Shown: positions 44,330 through 51,815 of the stretch, one piece after another | Position numbering within the stretch: the stretch's first letter is position 1 | Layout: every line of letters starts with the position of its first letter | From: an uncultured Oscillospiraceae bacterium | GTDB taxonomy: Bacteria; Bacillota; Clostridia; Oscillospirales; Oscillospiraceae | Length of the DNA: 58,407 nucleotides | Reading direction: 5' to 3' | NCBI GenBank assembly: GCA_910579595.1 | Contig: CAJTVM010000006.1 | Location: 1 to 58,407, forward strand | The notes under the pieces: generated by a model | Database searches by the model: none | What the model was told of the DNA's origin: nothing | The model's input: only the letters and a program-made list of their open reading frames with translations | Program-made: the position numbers and the translations under genes

Positions 44330-44374
44330 AAACACGCTCCTATGTATGCCCCGGCAGGCCCGGGACAATCTGAT

Positions 44375-44566
44375 TCAGTAAATATTTTTCGGGCTACCGG
44401 GTATCTCGCTCATCGGCGCGGCGGACGGGGTGATCTGTGGGCTTAACAGGCCCTGTCCAGCCCCCTGATCCCCGCCGGACAGAGGAACCGCCCCCATATC
44501 CCGGCTCATCAGCCACGCCTCCGGCATCCCGGTATTCCAAAACAGATCCCAAAACGCTGTTTCCAT
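44375..44566 (-). CDS. yqzL: YqzL-family small protein
   Basis: The first ~25 residues (METAFWDLFWNTGMPEAWLM) match the short YqzL family found between era and recO in Bacillus. The remaining ~38 residues (GGDQGAGQGLLSPQITPSAA..) form a low-complexity tail beyond the usual family length. GGAGGGACGGCA precedes the ATG at 44566. Function unknown; position strongly supports the call. Confidence 0.75.
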   Translation of the reverse strand: METAFWDLFWNTGMPEAWLMSRDMGAVPLSGGDQGAGQGLLSPQITPSAAPMSEIPGSPKNIY

Positions 44567-44644
44567 TGCCGTCCCTCCTGTCCATACCATTAGCATGGGC
44601 AAGGGCGGCGGGATTATGTCAGGTAATATTTGTGTCCGGTTTCG

Positions 44645-45041
44645 TCAAAGCAAGGATTTTGCCATCAGCAGGAAATCCGCATAGCTCCCGTCCTGGTATC
44701 TCATGGCCCGAGGGATGGTCCCCACTGTCTCAAAGCCCAGCTTCCGGTACAGCCCAACAGCGGGAGCGTTGGCGGACACCACGTCCAGCTCCGCCTGCTC
44801 ATAGCCGGCGGCTTTCGCGGCGGCCAGCAGCTCCTTCAGCAGCAGCGTTCCAGCGTTTGATCCACCCAGCCTGCTCCTCCGCCGTCCAGTCAATCTCCTC
44901 CGGTATCACCACCAAATAAGGCGTTTCGCCGCTGGCCTCCTTCTGGCTGCGCAGCAACCGTTCCGCGTCCGCCTCCTCCGGGCGGCGGATGACACAGGTT
45001 TTCCCATTCTTCAATACAATTTCTTTCGGCGTATACTCCAT
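44645..45041 (-). pseudogene. GNAT acetyltransferase broken by internal deletion and frameshift
   Basis: The N-terminal half reads in one frame from 45041 (MEYTPKEIVLKNGKTCVIRR ... EEQAGWIKRWNA). Near 44860 it passes into another frame where the C-terminal half continues (GTLLLKELLAAAKAAGYEQA ... GLYRKLGFETVG, then YADFLLM). The missing centre, roughly 60 codons in an intact GNAT, holds the strands and the RxxGxG acetyl-CoA loop. So the gene lost its active site by one deletion that also shifted frame. The ribosome site (GGAGGG) and both flanks look recent and intact. Confidence 0.8.
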
Positions 45042-45042
45042 A

Positions 45043-45711
45043 TCAGTTCCCTCCACCGGCCCGATTGGCCTCCGCCATTGCGGAAGCGCTCCAGCGGATC
45101 AACCGGGCAAAGGCCGCCTCCGCCCCCTCTCCCTCCTCCGGGGCCAGCAGCGCCCGCTCGTCCCCCGTCAAGCAGGCCAACAGCTCCCGCCTGGCGCTCA
45201 CCCGCTGGCCGCAGCGCAGCTCGTGCAGCGTCCGCAGTACAAAGAATGTGCTTTTCCCGGCCGCTTTCAAAAAACCGGGCCATTCCTCCTGGGGTGCGTA
45301 CAAGTAGGAATGGACGGCGGCGTGGTACAGCCCCGACGCTCCGATGGCGGCTCCCTCCGCCAGCTCCTTCCGGCCCATGGGCGGCACAAGACCGTCCAGT
45401 GTGCCGTAGACCGTCCGCGTATCCTGCACCAGCGTCAGCAAATCATATTTGGGCCAGTTTTTCAGTTCCGACGCACCGCCAAGGAACCCGCAGGCTTTCT
45501 CCCCCTCCGGCATGGCGGATACAATGGCCTTGTAGACGTCCAAATCGCTGAGCTCCACCTGGTCCAGCACCGCCACCACGTCGATGTCGCTGTCCTCATT
45601 GGCCTCGCCCCGACCATAACTGCCCTGCAGACCCAGATACAGCAAACGCGGGCCGAATCGATCCGCCATCTTCCCGGACAGCTCCCCCATCCAGGTTTCG
45701 ATATCCACCAT
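45043..45711 (-). CDS. Nucleotidyltransferase-domain protein
   Basis: A 222-aa protein with a DNA polymerase beta-type nucleotidyltransferase fold: LQGSYGRGEANEDSDIDVVA carries the GSxxRG and DxD motifs (near residues 30-48). A helical C-terminal half with FVLRTLHELRCG resembles the HEPN-like part of aminoglycoside nucleotidyltransferases. Substrate unknown; drug modification should not be assumed. Its stop lies two bases from the start of the broken GNAT, so the two were probably one operon downstream of era. Confidence 0.75.
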   Translation of the reverse strand: MVDIETWMGELSGKMADRFGPRLLYLGLQGSYGRGEANEDSDIDVVAVLDQVELSDLDVYKAIVSAMPEGEKACGFLGGASELKNWPKYDLLTLVQDTRTVYGTLDGLVPPMGRKELAEGAAIGASGLYHAAVHSYLYAPQEEWPGFLKAAGKSTFFVLRTLHELRCGQRVSARRELLACLTGDERALLAPEEGEGAEAAFARLIRWSASAMAEANRAGGGN

Positions 45712-45715
45712 GTTC

Positions 45716-46609
45716 TCAGTCCTCCGTATACCCGAAGTTCTGGATAGCCGCCGGGTTGTCCCGCCAGTTCTCCTTTACCTTCACCCAGGTCTCCAAATAC
45801 ACCTTGGCCCCCATGAACGCCTCCATATCCTGCCGGGCCTGGGTGCTGATTTTCTTCAACATAGCCCCGCCCTTGCCGATGATAATGCCCTTATGGGATG
45901 CCTTTTCACAGTATATGGTCACATGGCAGTCAATGATGTCATTGTCCCGCTGGGAAAATTTCGTTACCTCCACCGCCGTGCCGTGGGGAATTTCCTTGTC
46001 CAGCTCCCGCAGCAGCTTTTCCCGGACGATCTCCGCCATGATCTGCCGCTCCGGCTGGTCAGTGACCGCACCGTCAGGAAACAACTGGGGCCCCTCCGGC
46101 AGCCAGCCGCCTAAAACCTCCAGCAGCTCGCCCACGCCCTCGCCGGTCTTGGCGGAGATGGGCACCACCGCGTCCCAGTCGTGGGCCGCGCCGTACACTG
46201 CCATCACCGATAGCAGCTTCTCCTTCTCCACCGTATCAATCTTGTTGATCACCAGCATTGCGGGCGCGCCCAGCGCTTTGATCCGGGCGATCAATTCCTC
46301 CTCAGGCTTGCCGATGTGATCCACCGGCTCCACCAGCAGCATCACCCCATCCACGTCCGCCACACTCTGGCGCACCACTTTTACCATGTAGTCCCCCAGG
46401 CGGGTGCGGGCCTTATGCAGCCCCGGCGTATCCACAAACACAAACTGGCTGTCCCCCCGGTTAAGGACGGCGCAGATCCGGTTTCGGGTGGTCTGGGGCT
46501 TGGGGGAGACAATGGCGATCTTCTCCCCCGCCAAGGTGTTGGTCAGGGTGGACTTGCCCACGTTGGGCCGCCCGCAGATGGTGATAATTCCACTTTTTTT
46601 AATGTCCAT
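45716..46609 (-). CDS. era: GTPase Era
   Basis: Essential GTPase in 30S assembly. G1 GRPNVGKST (13-21), PQTTRNRI (G2), DTPGLHKARTRLGD (G3), NKID (G4), and the C-terminal KH domain (GIIIGKGGAMLKKISTQAR) that binds the 16S 3' end. 297 aa. Order ybeY-era is conserved. Confidence 0.97.
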   Translation of the reverse strand: MDIKKSGIITICGRPNVGKSTLTNTLAGEKIAIVSPKPQTTRNRICAVLNRGDSQFVFVDTPGLHKARTRLGDYMVKVVRQSVADVDGVMLLVEPVDHIGKPEEELIARIKALGAPAMLVINKIDTVEKEKLLSVMAVYGAAHDWDAVVPISAKTGEGVGELLEVLGGWLPEGPQLFPDGAVTDQPERQIMAEIVREKLLRELDKEIPHGTAVEVTKFSQRDNDIIDCHVTIYCEKASHKGIIIGKGGAMLKKISTQARQDMEAFMGAKVYLETWVKVKENWRDNPAAIQNFGYTED

Positions 46610-46665
46610 AGATAATCCTCAACTTTCTTTTTTTCGCGGCATTGAGCATCGCCGCGTTTTTAACG

Positions 46666-47154
46666 TTATCGTTCCAATCCCAGCCCGGCCATAATGGACT
46701 CCTCCCTCTGGCGCATCTGGGCCTTCATAGGGCCTTCATCCAGATGGTCGTAGCCCAGCAGGTGAAGCACCGAGTGAACCGCCAGATAGGCCAGCTCCCG
46801 GCGGTTGGAATGGCCGTACTCTTTGGCTTGGGCGTGGACCCGCTCCAGGGAAACGCACATATCCCCCAGGGGCACCAGGCCGGTGGCGGGGTCGGCATCA
46901 TCGTCTAATGGCTTGTCCCCCGGGGCTAAATCAAACATGGGGAAAGACAGCACATCGGTGGGGGCGTCCACCCCCCGCATATCCAGGTTGATCTGGTGGA
47001 TGCCCGTGTCGTTGGTGATCAGCACGTTGATCTCGCAGGGCACGTCCACCCCCTCAGCCTCCAGGGCCGTGCGGATGATACGGCGCAGGAAGGAGCGCAG
47101 GCCCTCGTCCACACCGGGCACGTCGGCGGAGATGATGATTTTGTGTTTGGGCAT
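46666..47154 (-). CDS. ybeY: Endoribonuclease YbeY
   Basis: Metal-dependent RNase in 16S rRNA maturation. Zinc ligands His127, His131 and His137 lie in HSVLHLLGYDH; DVLSFPMFD and LGDMCVSLERV precede them. 162 aa. Its ATG overlaps the stop of the small XRE gene (TAATG). Confidence 0.95.
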   Translation of the reverse strand: MPKHKIIISADVPGVDEGLRSFLRRIIRTALEAEGVDVPCEINVLITNDTGIHQINLDMRGVDAPTDVLSFPMFDLAPGDKPLDDDADPATGLVPLGDMCVSLERVHAQAKEYGHSNRRELAYLAVHSVLHLLGYDHLDEGPMKAQMRQREESIMAGLGLER

Positions 47155-47372
47155 TACCGGTTGACCTCCCGCTTGTCGGTGCGGCCCATGAGCCAGTCCA
47201 CAGACACGTTAAAAAAATCGGCAATTTGAAGCAGACTATTATAATTTGGCAAGTGTCCATCCGCTTCCAACCGTTGGAAATGCCGATAATTAAACTTGAG
47301 TTTACCAGCGGCTTCCTCCTGCGTCAAGCTTTTTTCATTCCGCAATATTTTCAAACGCTCATTAAAAATCAT
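47154..47372 (-). CDS. Small XRE-family regulator
   Basis: A 72-aa protein that is essentially one HTH_3 domain (ERLKILRNEKSLTQEEAAGK, then NYRHFQRLEADGHLPN and ADFFNVSVDWLMGRTDK). It is more AT-rich than its neighbours and overlaps ybeY by the TAATG junction. Position between phoH and ybeY, where Bacillus has yqfF, dgkA and cdd, is unusual. A set of ACGT-type inverted sites upstream suggests autoregulation. Ribosome site weak. Confidence 0.85.
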   Translation of the reverse strand: MIFNERLKILRNEKSLTQEEAAGKLKFNYRHFQRLEADGHLPNYNSLLQIADFFNVSVDWLMGRTDKREVNR

Positions 47373-47394
47373 TTTTCCACTTCCCTATTGACTG

Positions 47395-47443
47395 ACACGT
47401 ACAAAGATGCCGTGTATAACGATACGTACAATCAAGTACGTGT
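47395..47443 (-). promoter_or_regulatory. Operator-like inverted repeats before the XRE gene
   Basis: ACACGTAC (47395-47402) and its exact complement GTACGTGT (47436-47443) flank a third palindromic TACGTA (47423-47428). A -10-like TTATAC on the minus strand (47414-47419) lies inside the cluster. Confidence 0.55.
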
Positions 47444-47445
47444 TA

Positions 47446-47608
47446 AAGAGCCATCCGCCATGAAAACCGTTATTCTCACAACCTGGTCCCCGAAAGCCGG
47501 GTCGGCGGCTTTGAGGACAACCCCGTCCAGGGCCACGGCCTGTGGTCCTTTTATCAGAGCCTGAAACTGGGTATGCGCCTTTCTGCCATCTGTTTAGACC
47601 AGCTCTAA
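47446..47608 (+). pseudogene. Possible C-terminal gene remnant
   Basis: About 53 sense codons end in TAA at 47606-47608: RHENRYSHNLVPESRVGGF, then GLWSFYQSLKLG near the end. Codon choice is like that of real genes here (CTG, GTC, GGC, CAG), but no start or ribosome site is present and a stop lies directly upstream. Not recognised. Could be the tail of a lost gene or chance. Confidence 0.25.
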
Positions 47609-48582
47609 CGCTTGTCCCGCTTCGCCGCCCTGCGCTTTTCATCGTCCTCATAGGCCTTGATGATCCGCTGGACGATCACATGGCGCACCACGTCCGCCCC
47701 AGTAAGCTGGCAGATGGAGATGTCCTCCACACTCTTCAGCACCCGCATAGCCTCCTTCAGCCCGGACACCTTGTCCACCGGCAGGTCGATTTGGGTGGCG
47801 TCGCCGGTGATGACGATTTTGGAGCCGAAGCCTAAGCGGGTGAGGAACATTTTCATCTGCTCCCGGCTGGTGTTCTGGGCCTCGTCCAGGATGATAAAGG
47901 AGTCGTCCAGCGTCCGCCCACGCATATAGGCCAGAGGGGCTACCTCAATATTCCCCCGCTCCACATACTTCTGATACGTCTCCGCCCCCAGCATATCGAA
48001 CAGCGCATCGTACAGGGGCCGCAGGTAGGGATCCACCTTGGACTGCAAGTCGCCCGGCAGGAAGCCCAGCCGCTCCCCCGCCTCCACGGCGGGCCGGGTG
48101 AGGATAATGCGGTTGATCTGCTTCTCCCGGAACGCCGCCACCGCCGCCGCCACGGCAAGGTACGTTTTGCCCGTACCGGCGGGGCCAACGCCGATGGTGA
48201 CCGTGTTGTTTTTGATAGCGTCCACGTATTTCTGTTGGCCGATGGTCTTGGCCTTAATGGGCTTGCCCTTAGCGGTAACGCACACCACGTCTCCCGCCAG
48301 CTGGGCGATCTTGCTCTCGTTGCCGGAGCGCACCAGCTCGATGATATACCGTACGTTCTGCTGGCCGATGGCCTCCCCTTTTGCGGACAGGGTGAGCAGC
48401 CCTTGGATAGCCTTCACCGCCCACATGACGTTTTCGCCCTCGCCGCATATTTTCAAATTGGACTCCCGGTTCACCACCGACACGTCCAGCTCCTGCTCAA
48501 TCAGGCGGATGTTCTCGTCAAACAGGCCAAATAGGTTGACGGCCTCCTCCATCCGTTCAATGCTGATGCTCTGCTCTGTCAT
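47605..48582 (-). CDS. phoH: PhoH-family ATPase
   Basis: Cytoplasmic P-loop protein, often beside ybeY and proposed to act in RNA metabolism. KH-like N-terminus, then VGPAGTGKTYLAVAAAVAAF (Walker A near 131-138) and DDSFIILDEAQNTSREQMKM (Walker B). The start at 48582 (MTEQSISIERMEE) follows AAAGGAGAG; the frame upstream is repeat R6. 325 aa. Confidence 0.95.
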   Translation of the reverse strand: MTEQSISIERMEEAVNLFGLFDENIRLIEQELDVSVVNRESNLKICGEGENVMWAVKAIQGLLTLSAKGEAIGQQNVRYIIELVRSGNESKIAQLAGDVVCVTAKGKPIKAKTIGQQKYVDAIKNNTVTIGVGPAGTGKTYLAVAAAVAAFREKQINRIILTRPAVEAGERLGFLPGDLQSKVDPYLRPLYDALFDMLGAETYQKYVERGNIEVAPLAYMRGRTLDDSFIILDEAQNTSREQMKMFLTRLGFGSKIVITGDATQIDLPVDKVSGLKEAMRVLKSVEDISICQLTGADVVRHVIVQRIIKAYEDDEKRRAAKRDKR

Positions 48583-48600
48583 GGTATCGCTCTCCTTTTT

Positions 48601-48730
48601 CGTAGCGCTGCGCCGTCGTGAGCATCGCGGATGGAGCGGAGCGAAGGCAAAAGCCCAAGGCCCGCAAAGCGAGACTGGGTTTTGCCTGAGTCGCAGCAAA
48701 ACCGCGCGTCGCGAGCAGGCAAAGCGTGAT
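48601..48730. repeat. Intergenic repeat unit R6 (inverted relative to R2/R3/R7)
   Basis: Between yqfD and phoH. The reverse complement reads TCACGCTTTGCC... GGGCTTTTGCCTTCGCTCCG ... TGCTCACGACGGCGCAGCG, sharing the central block with R2 and the end block with R1. It also has internal inverted repeats (GGTTTTGC with GCAAAACC). Confidence 0.6.
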
Positions 48731-48744
48731 CAGTTGTAAAAACG

Positions 48745-49983
48745 TTACGATGCCGGTGCGCCGTAAAATCTGCCGGCCTCCCCATCCCGTTCCACAGTAC
48801 GGCCAATCTCCTCCCGGCACTCCGCCAGCAGGGTGACGGTAAGCCGCCCGTTTTCCTCCCGGCTCGTGAAGTCGGCGCGCAGCACCTCTCCTTTATGCTC
48901 CTCCATCAGCTCCGCCAACCGCACCTTCAGGATCGCCTCCATCCGGGCGACGGCCTCCTCCCTGTCCACCGGCTCTTCCCGCAGGGTGTAACCCCGGCAG
49001 GTGACGGTGGTGAGGGCGGCGGGCATAGTGCGGTCAAACAGGGTCAGCTCCGTAGTCTCTGTTATTTTATCATATCTCCCCTGGGAAATGCTACTGTTTT
49101 GAAAAAAATCCAGGTCAAACCATAAAATTTTTGCGCTGTACCCCCGTCGCTCCTCCCCAGTGTACTCCTTCACCTGGGTGGTCAGGGGCATGGTCTCCTC
49201 CAATGTGCGCCAGGTGCGGGCGGTGACGTTGCCTGCGGCGCGCACCACCAAATAGCCTAAATCCACCGCCCCGCCCTCCGGCTCCATCAAATCCAGTGTG
49301 CCGGAGATGAGCACCTCGCCCTTGGCCACCACGTCCCCGTCGGCGAACATAGCCCGGCCTGAGTCCGCATGGATGTCCTCTATGATGCCGTCCGCCGATG
49401 CCACCACATCGGCGGGGACGTCCTCATCCAGAATTTCCGGGACTTTTTCCGCCTCGTGGACGATCACCTCCGCACGGGTGCCGTAGATATTGATGGCCAT
49501 GTAGCTCAGCTCCGGCAGGCCGAGCAGGGCAGCGTTTGCCGCCTCCCGCTGGGCGATGGCGGGACCGTAGGTTCCCGGGCGCACCCCCACCCGCTGGAGC
49601 TGGGACAGGATCACGGCGGTGGGCACCGTCTCATTGCCCGACACCTCGATCACCAGGATAAACCGGGACAGCCAGCTCACCGCCAACACACACACCGCCA
49701 CCCCCAGCAGGAACCCCCACCGTCGGCGGAGCATCCCCTCCGCCACCACCGCTGCCCCCCGGCGGCCCCGCTCGGACAGATCGCACATGGAGCGCTGGGC
49801 CAGCTCATCCAGCCGCTTGCGATCCTGGAGGGCGATGCGGAAGGTGAAGCTGGTTTCATCGATCCAGTCCAGCCGCCAGAATTGCAGGCGGTTCTGGGCG
49901 CACAGGTTCAGCAGGCGCTCGGGGAAAGCCCCCGTTACCATGATCTCCACATAACCCCGCAACAGATTGATGAGTTTTTTCAT
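48745..49983 (-). CDS. yqfD: Sporulation protein YqfD
   Basis: Membrane protein of the mother-cell sporulation programme, predicted partner of YqfC. Cytoplasmic N-terminus (GYVEIMVTGAFPERLLNLC), one membrane helix (WGFLLGVAVCVLAVSWLS), then an extracytoplasmic region with FILVIEVSGNETVP and a long beta-rich part. 412 aa. Separated from yqfC by a hairpin. Confidence 0.92.
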   Translation of the reverse strand: MKKLINLLRGYVEIMVTGAFPERLLNLCAQNRLQFWRLDWIDETSFTFRIALQDRKRLDELAQRSMCDLSERGRRGAAVVAEGMLRRRWGFLLGVAVCVLAVSWLSRFILVIEVSGNETVPTAVILSQLQRVGVRPGTYGPAIAQREAANAALLGLPELSYMAINIYGTRAEVIVHEAEKVPEILDEDVPADVVASADGIIEDIHADSGRAMFADGDVVAKGEVLISGTLDLMEPEGGAVDLGYLVVRAAGNVTARTWRTLEETMPLTTQVKEYTGEERRGYSAKILWFDLDFFQNSSISQGRYDKITETTELTLFDRTMPAALTTVTCRGYTLREEPVDREEAVARMEAILKVRLAELMEEHKGEVLRADFTSREENGRLTVTLLAECREEIGRTVERDGEAGRFYGAPAS

Positions 49984-50078
49984 ATTCTCAAACCCTTTTC
50001 AGACAAGATTCGCGTCCCGTTGCCGATGGCAGACTTCGTGCCCATAACCCTGATGGAAACGGCTTAAAGCTCTTTATT

Positions 50079-50106
50079 GATTCTCTTTCTCTCGAGAAAA
50101 AGAATC
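50079..50106 (-). other. Hairpin between yqfC and yqfD
   Basis: 13-base arms with one mismatch (50079-50091 and 50094-50106), reaching into the yqfC stop. It could attenuate transcription or protect the upstream mRNA; no clean T-tract. Confidence 0.4.
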
Positions 50107-50380
50107 ACCTCATGAATTCCACGGTGCGGATCTCGCCGGTAATCAGCAGCTCCTCCGGGGTCATGGCCCGCAGCTCCAGACCGCTGCCCCGCACAAGCAC
50201 CACCAGATTCCCCCCGGATATATGGATTTCCTCCGATCCGTAGGCCAAAATCCCCCGGTGGGGGGCCATGCGCAGCTCACCGTCCCCTATCACCTCTACC
50301 CGGGGTACGCCCGCCACCGCATCGGCAGGCAGGTCGAACATTTTTGACGCCCGGGCCAACAGCCCGTCCTTTCCACCCAC
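50105..50380 (-). CDS. yqfC: YabP/YqfC-family sporulation protein
   Basis: A 91-aa member of the YabP/YqfC family, expressed in the mother cell in Bacillus. MFDLPADAVAGVPRVEVIGD and MAPHRGILAYGSEEIHI are typical. GTG at 50380 has AGAGG eight bases upstream; a GTG three codons earlier is less well placed. First gene of yqfC-yqfD-phoH. Confidence 0.9.
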   Translation of the reverse strand: MGGKDGLLARASKMFDLPADAVAGVPRVEVIGDGELRMAPHRGILAYGSEEIHISGGNLVVLVRGSGLELRAMTPEELLITGEIRTVEFMR

Positions 50381-50444
50381 TGATATCACCTCTGGGAAGG
50401 ATATGCATCGGGTACCCCCGTCTTGCCTGTCCCACGTGAATTTG

Positions 50445-50473
50445 TGGACTTTTCCCCCGGTCTGTGGTATAAT
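50445..50473 (+). promoter_or_regulatory. Promoter of the RluA-type gene
   Basis: TGGACT (50445-50450), 17-bp spacer, TATAAT (50468-50473). Confidence 0.65.
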
Positions 50474-50538
50474 GGCAAAAACACGGAAATACTTTCCCCA
50501 CCAAACCGGCGGAGGATTTTCAGAAAAGGCGGTTATTT

Positions 50539-51423
50539 ATGGACTATAACAGCAACCGGCGGGACACCCCCATCTACACAGTGGACGCCCCCGACACCCT
50601 GCTCTCCTTCCTGCTCTCCCATGTGAAGGGCAGCAGGAATAACGTCAAATCCCTCCTGTCCCGGCGGCTGGTGGCGGTGGACGGCGTGCCCGTCTCCCAG
50701 TTTGACACGCCCCTGGCCCCTGGACAGCGGGTAGTCATCCTGCCCACATCCGCGCCCAGGCCGGACGCCCTGCCCTTCCCCATCCTCTACGAGGACGAGC
50801 ACCTCATTGTGGTAAATAAACCCGCCAAGCTGCTCAGCGTAGCCAACGACAAAGAAAAGGTGCGCACCGCCTACCACATGGTCACCGACTATGTAAAAAG
50901 CAAAAAGGTGGGGGATCGGATTTTCGTCCTCCACCGTCTGGACCGGGACACGTCCGGGGTGCTGATGTTTGCCCGGGATGCTGAGACCAAGGAGCTGTTT
51001 CAGAGCAGGTGGAACGAGATCATCACCCGCCGGGGCTATCTGGCAGTGGTGGAAGGGGTGCCCCGGCCCGAGCGGGACACCATCCGCTCCTATCTGGTGG
51101 AGACGGACACCCACCTGAGCTTTTCCGGCCGCCCTGGGCCGAACGCCAAGGAGGCCGTCACCAGCTATGAGGTGAAAAAGACCGGGGGCGGCTATGCCCT
51201 GCTGGACATCTCCATCGAGACGGGGCGGAAAAACCAGATCCGCGTCCACATGAAGGAGCTGGGCCATCCTGTGGCCGGGGACAAGCAGTACAACGCCCGC
51301 ACCAATCCCATCGGGCGGCTGTGCCTCCACGCCAACGAGCTGTCCTTCACCCACCCCGCCACCAGGGAGCATATCACGTTCAAGGCAAAAATGCCCCGGG
51401 ATTTTAACCGGGTGTTTCGGTAA
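50539..51423 (+). CDS. RluA-family RNA pseudouridine synthase
   Basis: Converts uridine to pseudouridine in rRNA or tRNA. An S4-like N-terminus (SRNNVKSLLSRRLVAVDGV) binds RNA; the catalytic aspartate is in FVLHRLDRDTSGVLMFA (near residue 138); the barrel closes with TGRKNQIRVHMKELGHPVAGD. 294 aa. The exact target (RluC/D/YlyB-type) cannot be told. Followed after 15 bases by a small orphan gene. Confidence 0.93.
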   Translation: MDYNSNRRDTPIYTVDAPDTLLSFLLSHVKGSRNNVKSLLSRRLVAVDGVPVSQFDTPLAPGQRVVILPTSAPRPDALPFPILYEDEHLIVVNKPAKLLSVANDKEKVRTAYHMVTDYVKSKKVGDRIFVLHRLDRDTSGVLMFARDAETKELFQSRWNEIITRRGYLAVVEGVPRPERDTIRSYLVETDTHLSFSGRPGPNAKEAVTSYEVKKTGGGYALLDISIETGRKNQIRVHMKELGHPVAGDKQYNARTNPIGRLCLHANELSFTHPATREHITFKAKMPRDFNRVFR

Positions 51424-51438
51424 GGGAGTGGCTTCCCA

Positions 51439-51771
51439 TTGAAATATTTCGACAGCGGAGCCGAGGTCAAGGGCGGCTGTTATCTCGAGTTTGTCAAGGG
51501 AAAATGGGATGGGAAAACCTTTTGGAGCGATTACTCCCTCATTTTGGATGACGATATTCTGAACGGCCTGAATGTCGCGGGCCTGTTCTGGTCTACCGTC
51601 CCCACCTATGATCCCTACGGCCCTACCGAGTTCACCATGGAGCAATGGAACGCAATTCGCAAAAGAGCCACCGAGATTGGCGGAGAGCCCCAACTGCTTA
51701 TCCAGGAACTGGACGATTGGCTGGGGCCTTTCTCTGGCAACGGAATTGCCTTTACAATTTTAGGCGTGTAA
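51439..51771 (+). CDS. Hypothetical protein (110 aa)
   Basis: Not recognised. TTG start with GGGAG nine bases upstream, directly after the RluA-type gene. Acidic, soluble, aromatic-rich protein: YLEFVKGKWDGKTFWSDYS, then PYGPTEFTMEQWNAIRKRA and a C-terminal WLGPFSGNGIAFTILGV. Layout is compatible with small immunity-like or regulatory proteins, but there is no motif to prove it. It ends at a strong shared terminator. Confidence 0.6.
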   Translation: MKYFDSGAEVKGGCYLEFVKGKWDGKTFWSDYSLILDDDILNGLNVAGLFWSTVPTYDPYGPTEFTMEQWNAIRKRATEIGGEPQLLIQELDDWLGPFSGNGIAFTILGV

Positions 51772-51780
51772 AACACAAAG

Positions 51781-51810
51781 ACCGCCCCCGGCCTGTTGAC
51801 CGGGGGCGGT
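51781..51810. terminator. Bidirectional terminator between the orphan gene and rpoD
   Basis: A perfect 11-bp stem (51781-51791 with 51800-51810), followed by TTCCATTT on the plus strand. Confidence 0.85.
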
Positions 51811-51815
51811 TCCAT

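Noticed and set aside
45043..45711. Aminoglycoside resistance nucleotidyltransferase
   Set aside because: The catalytic fold is present but no residues specific to known resistance enzymes were recognised, so only the domain is reported.
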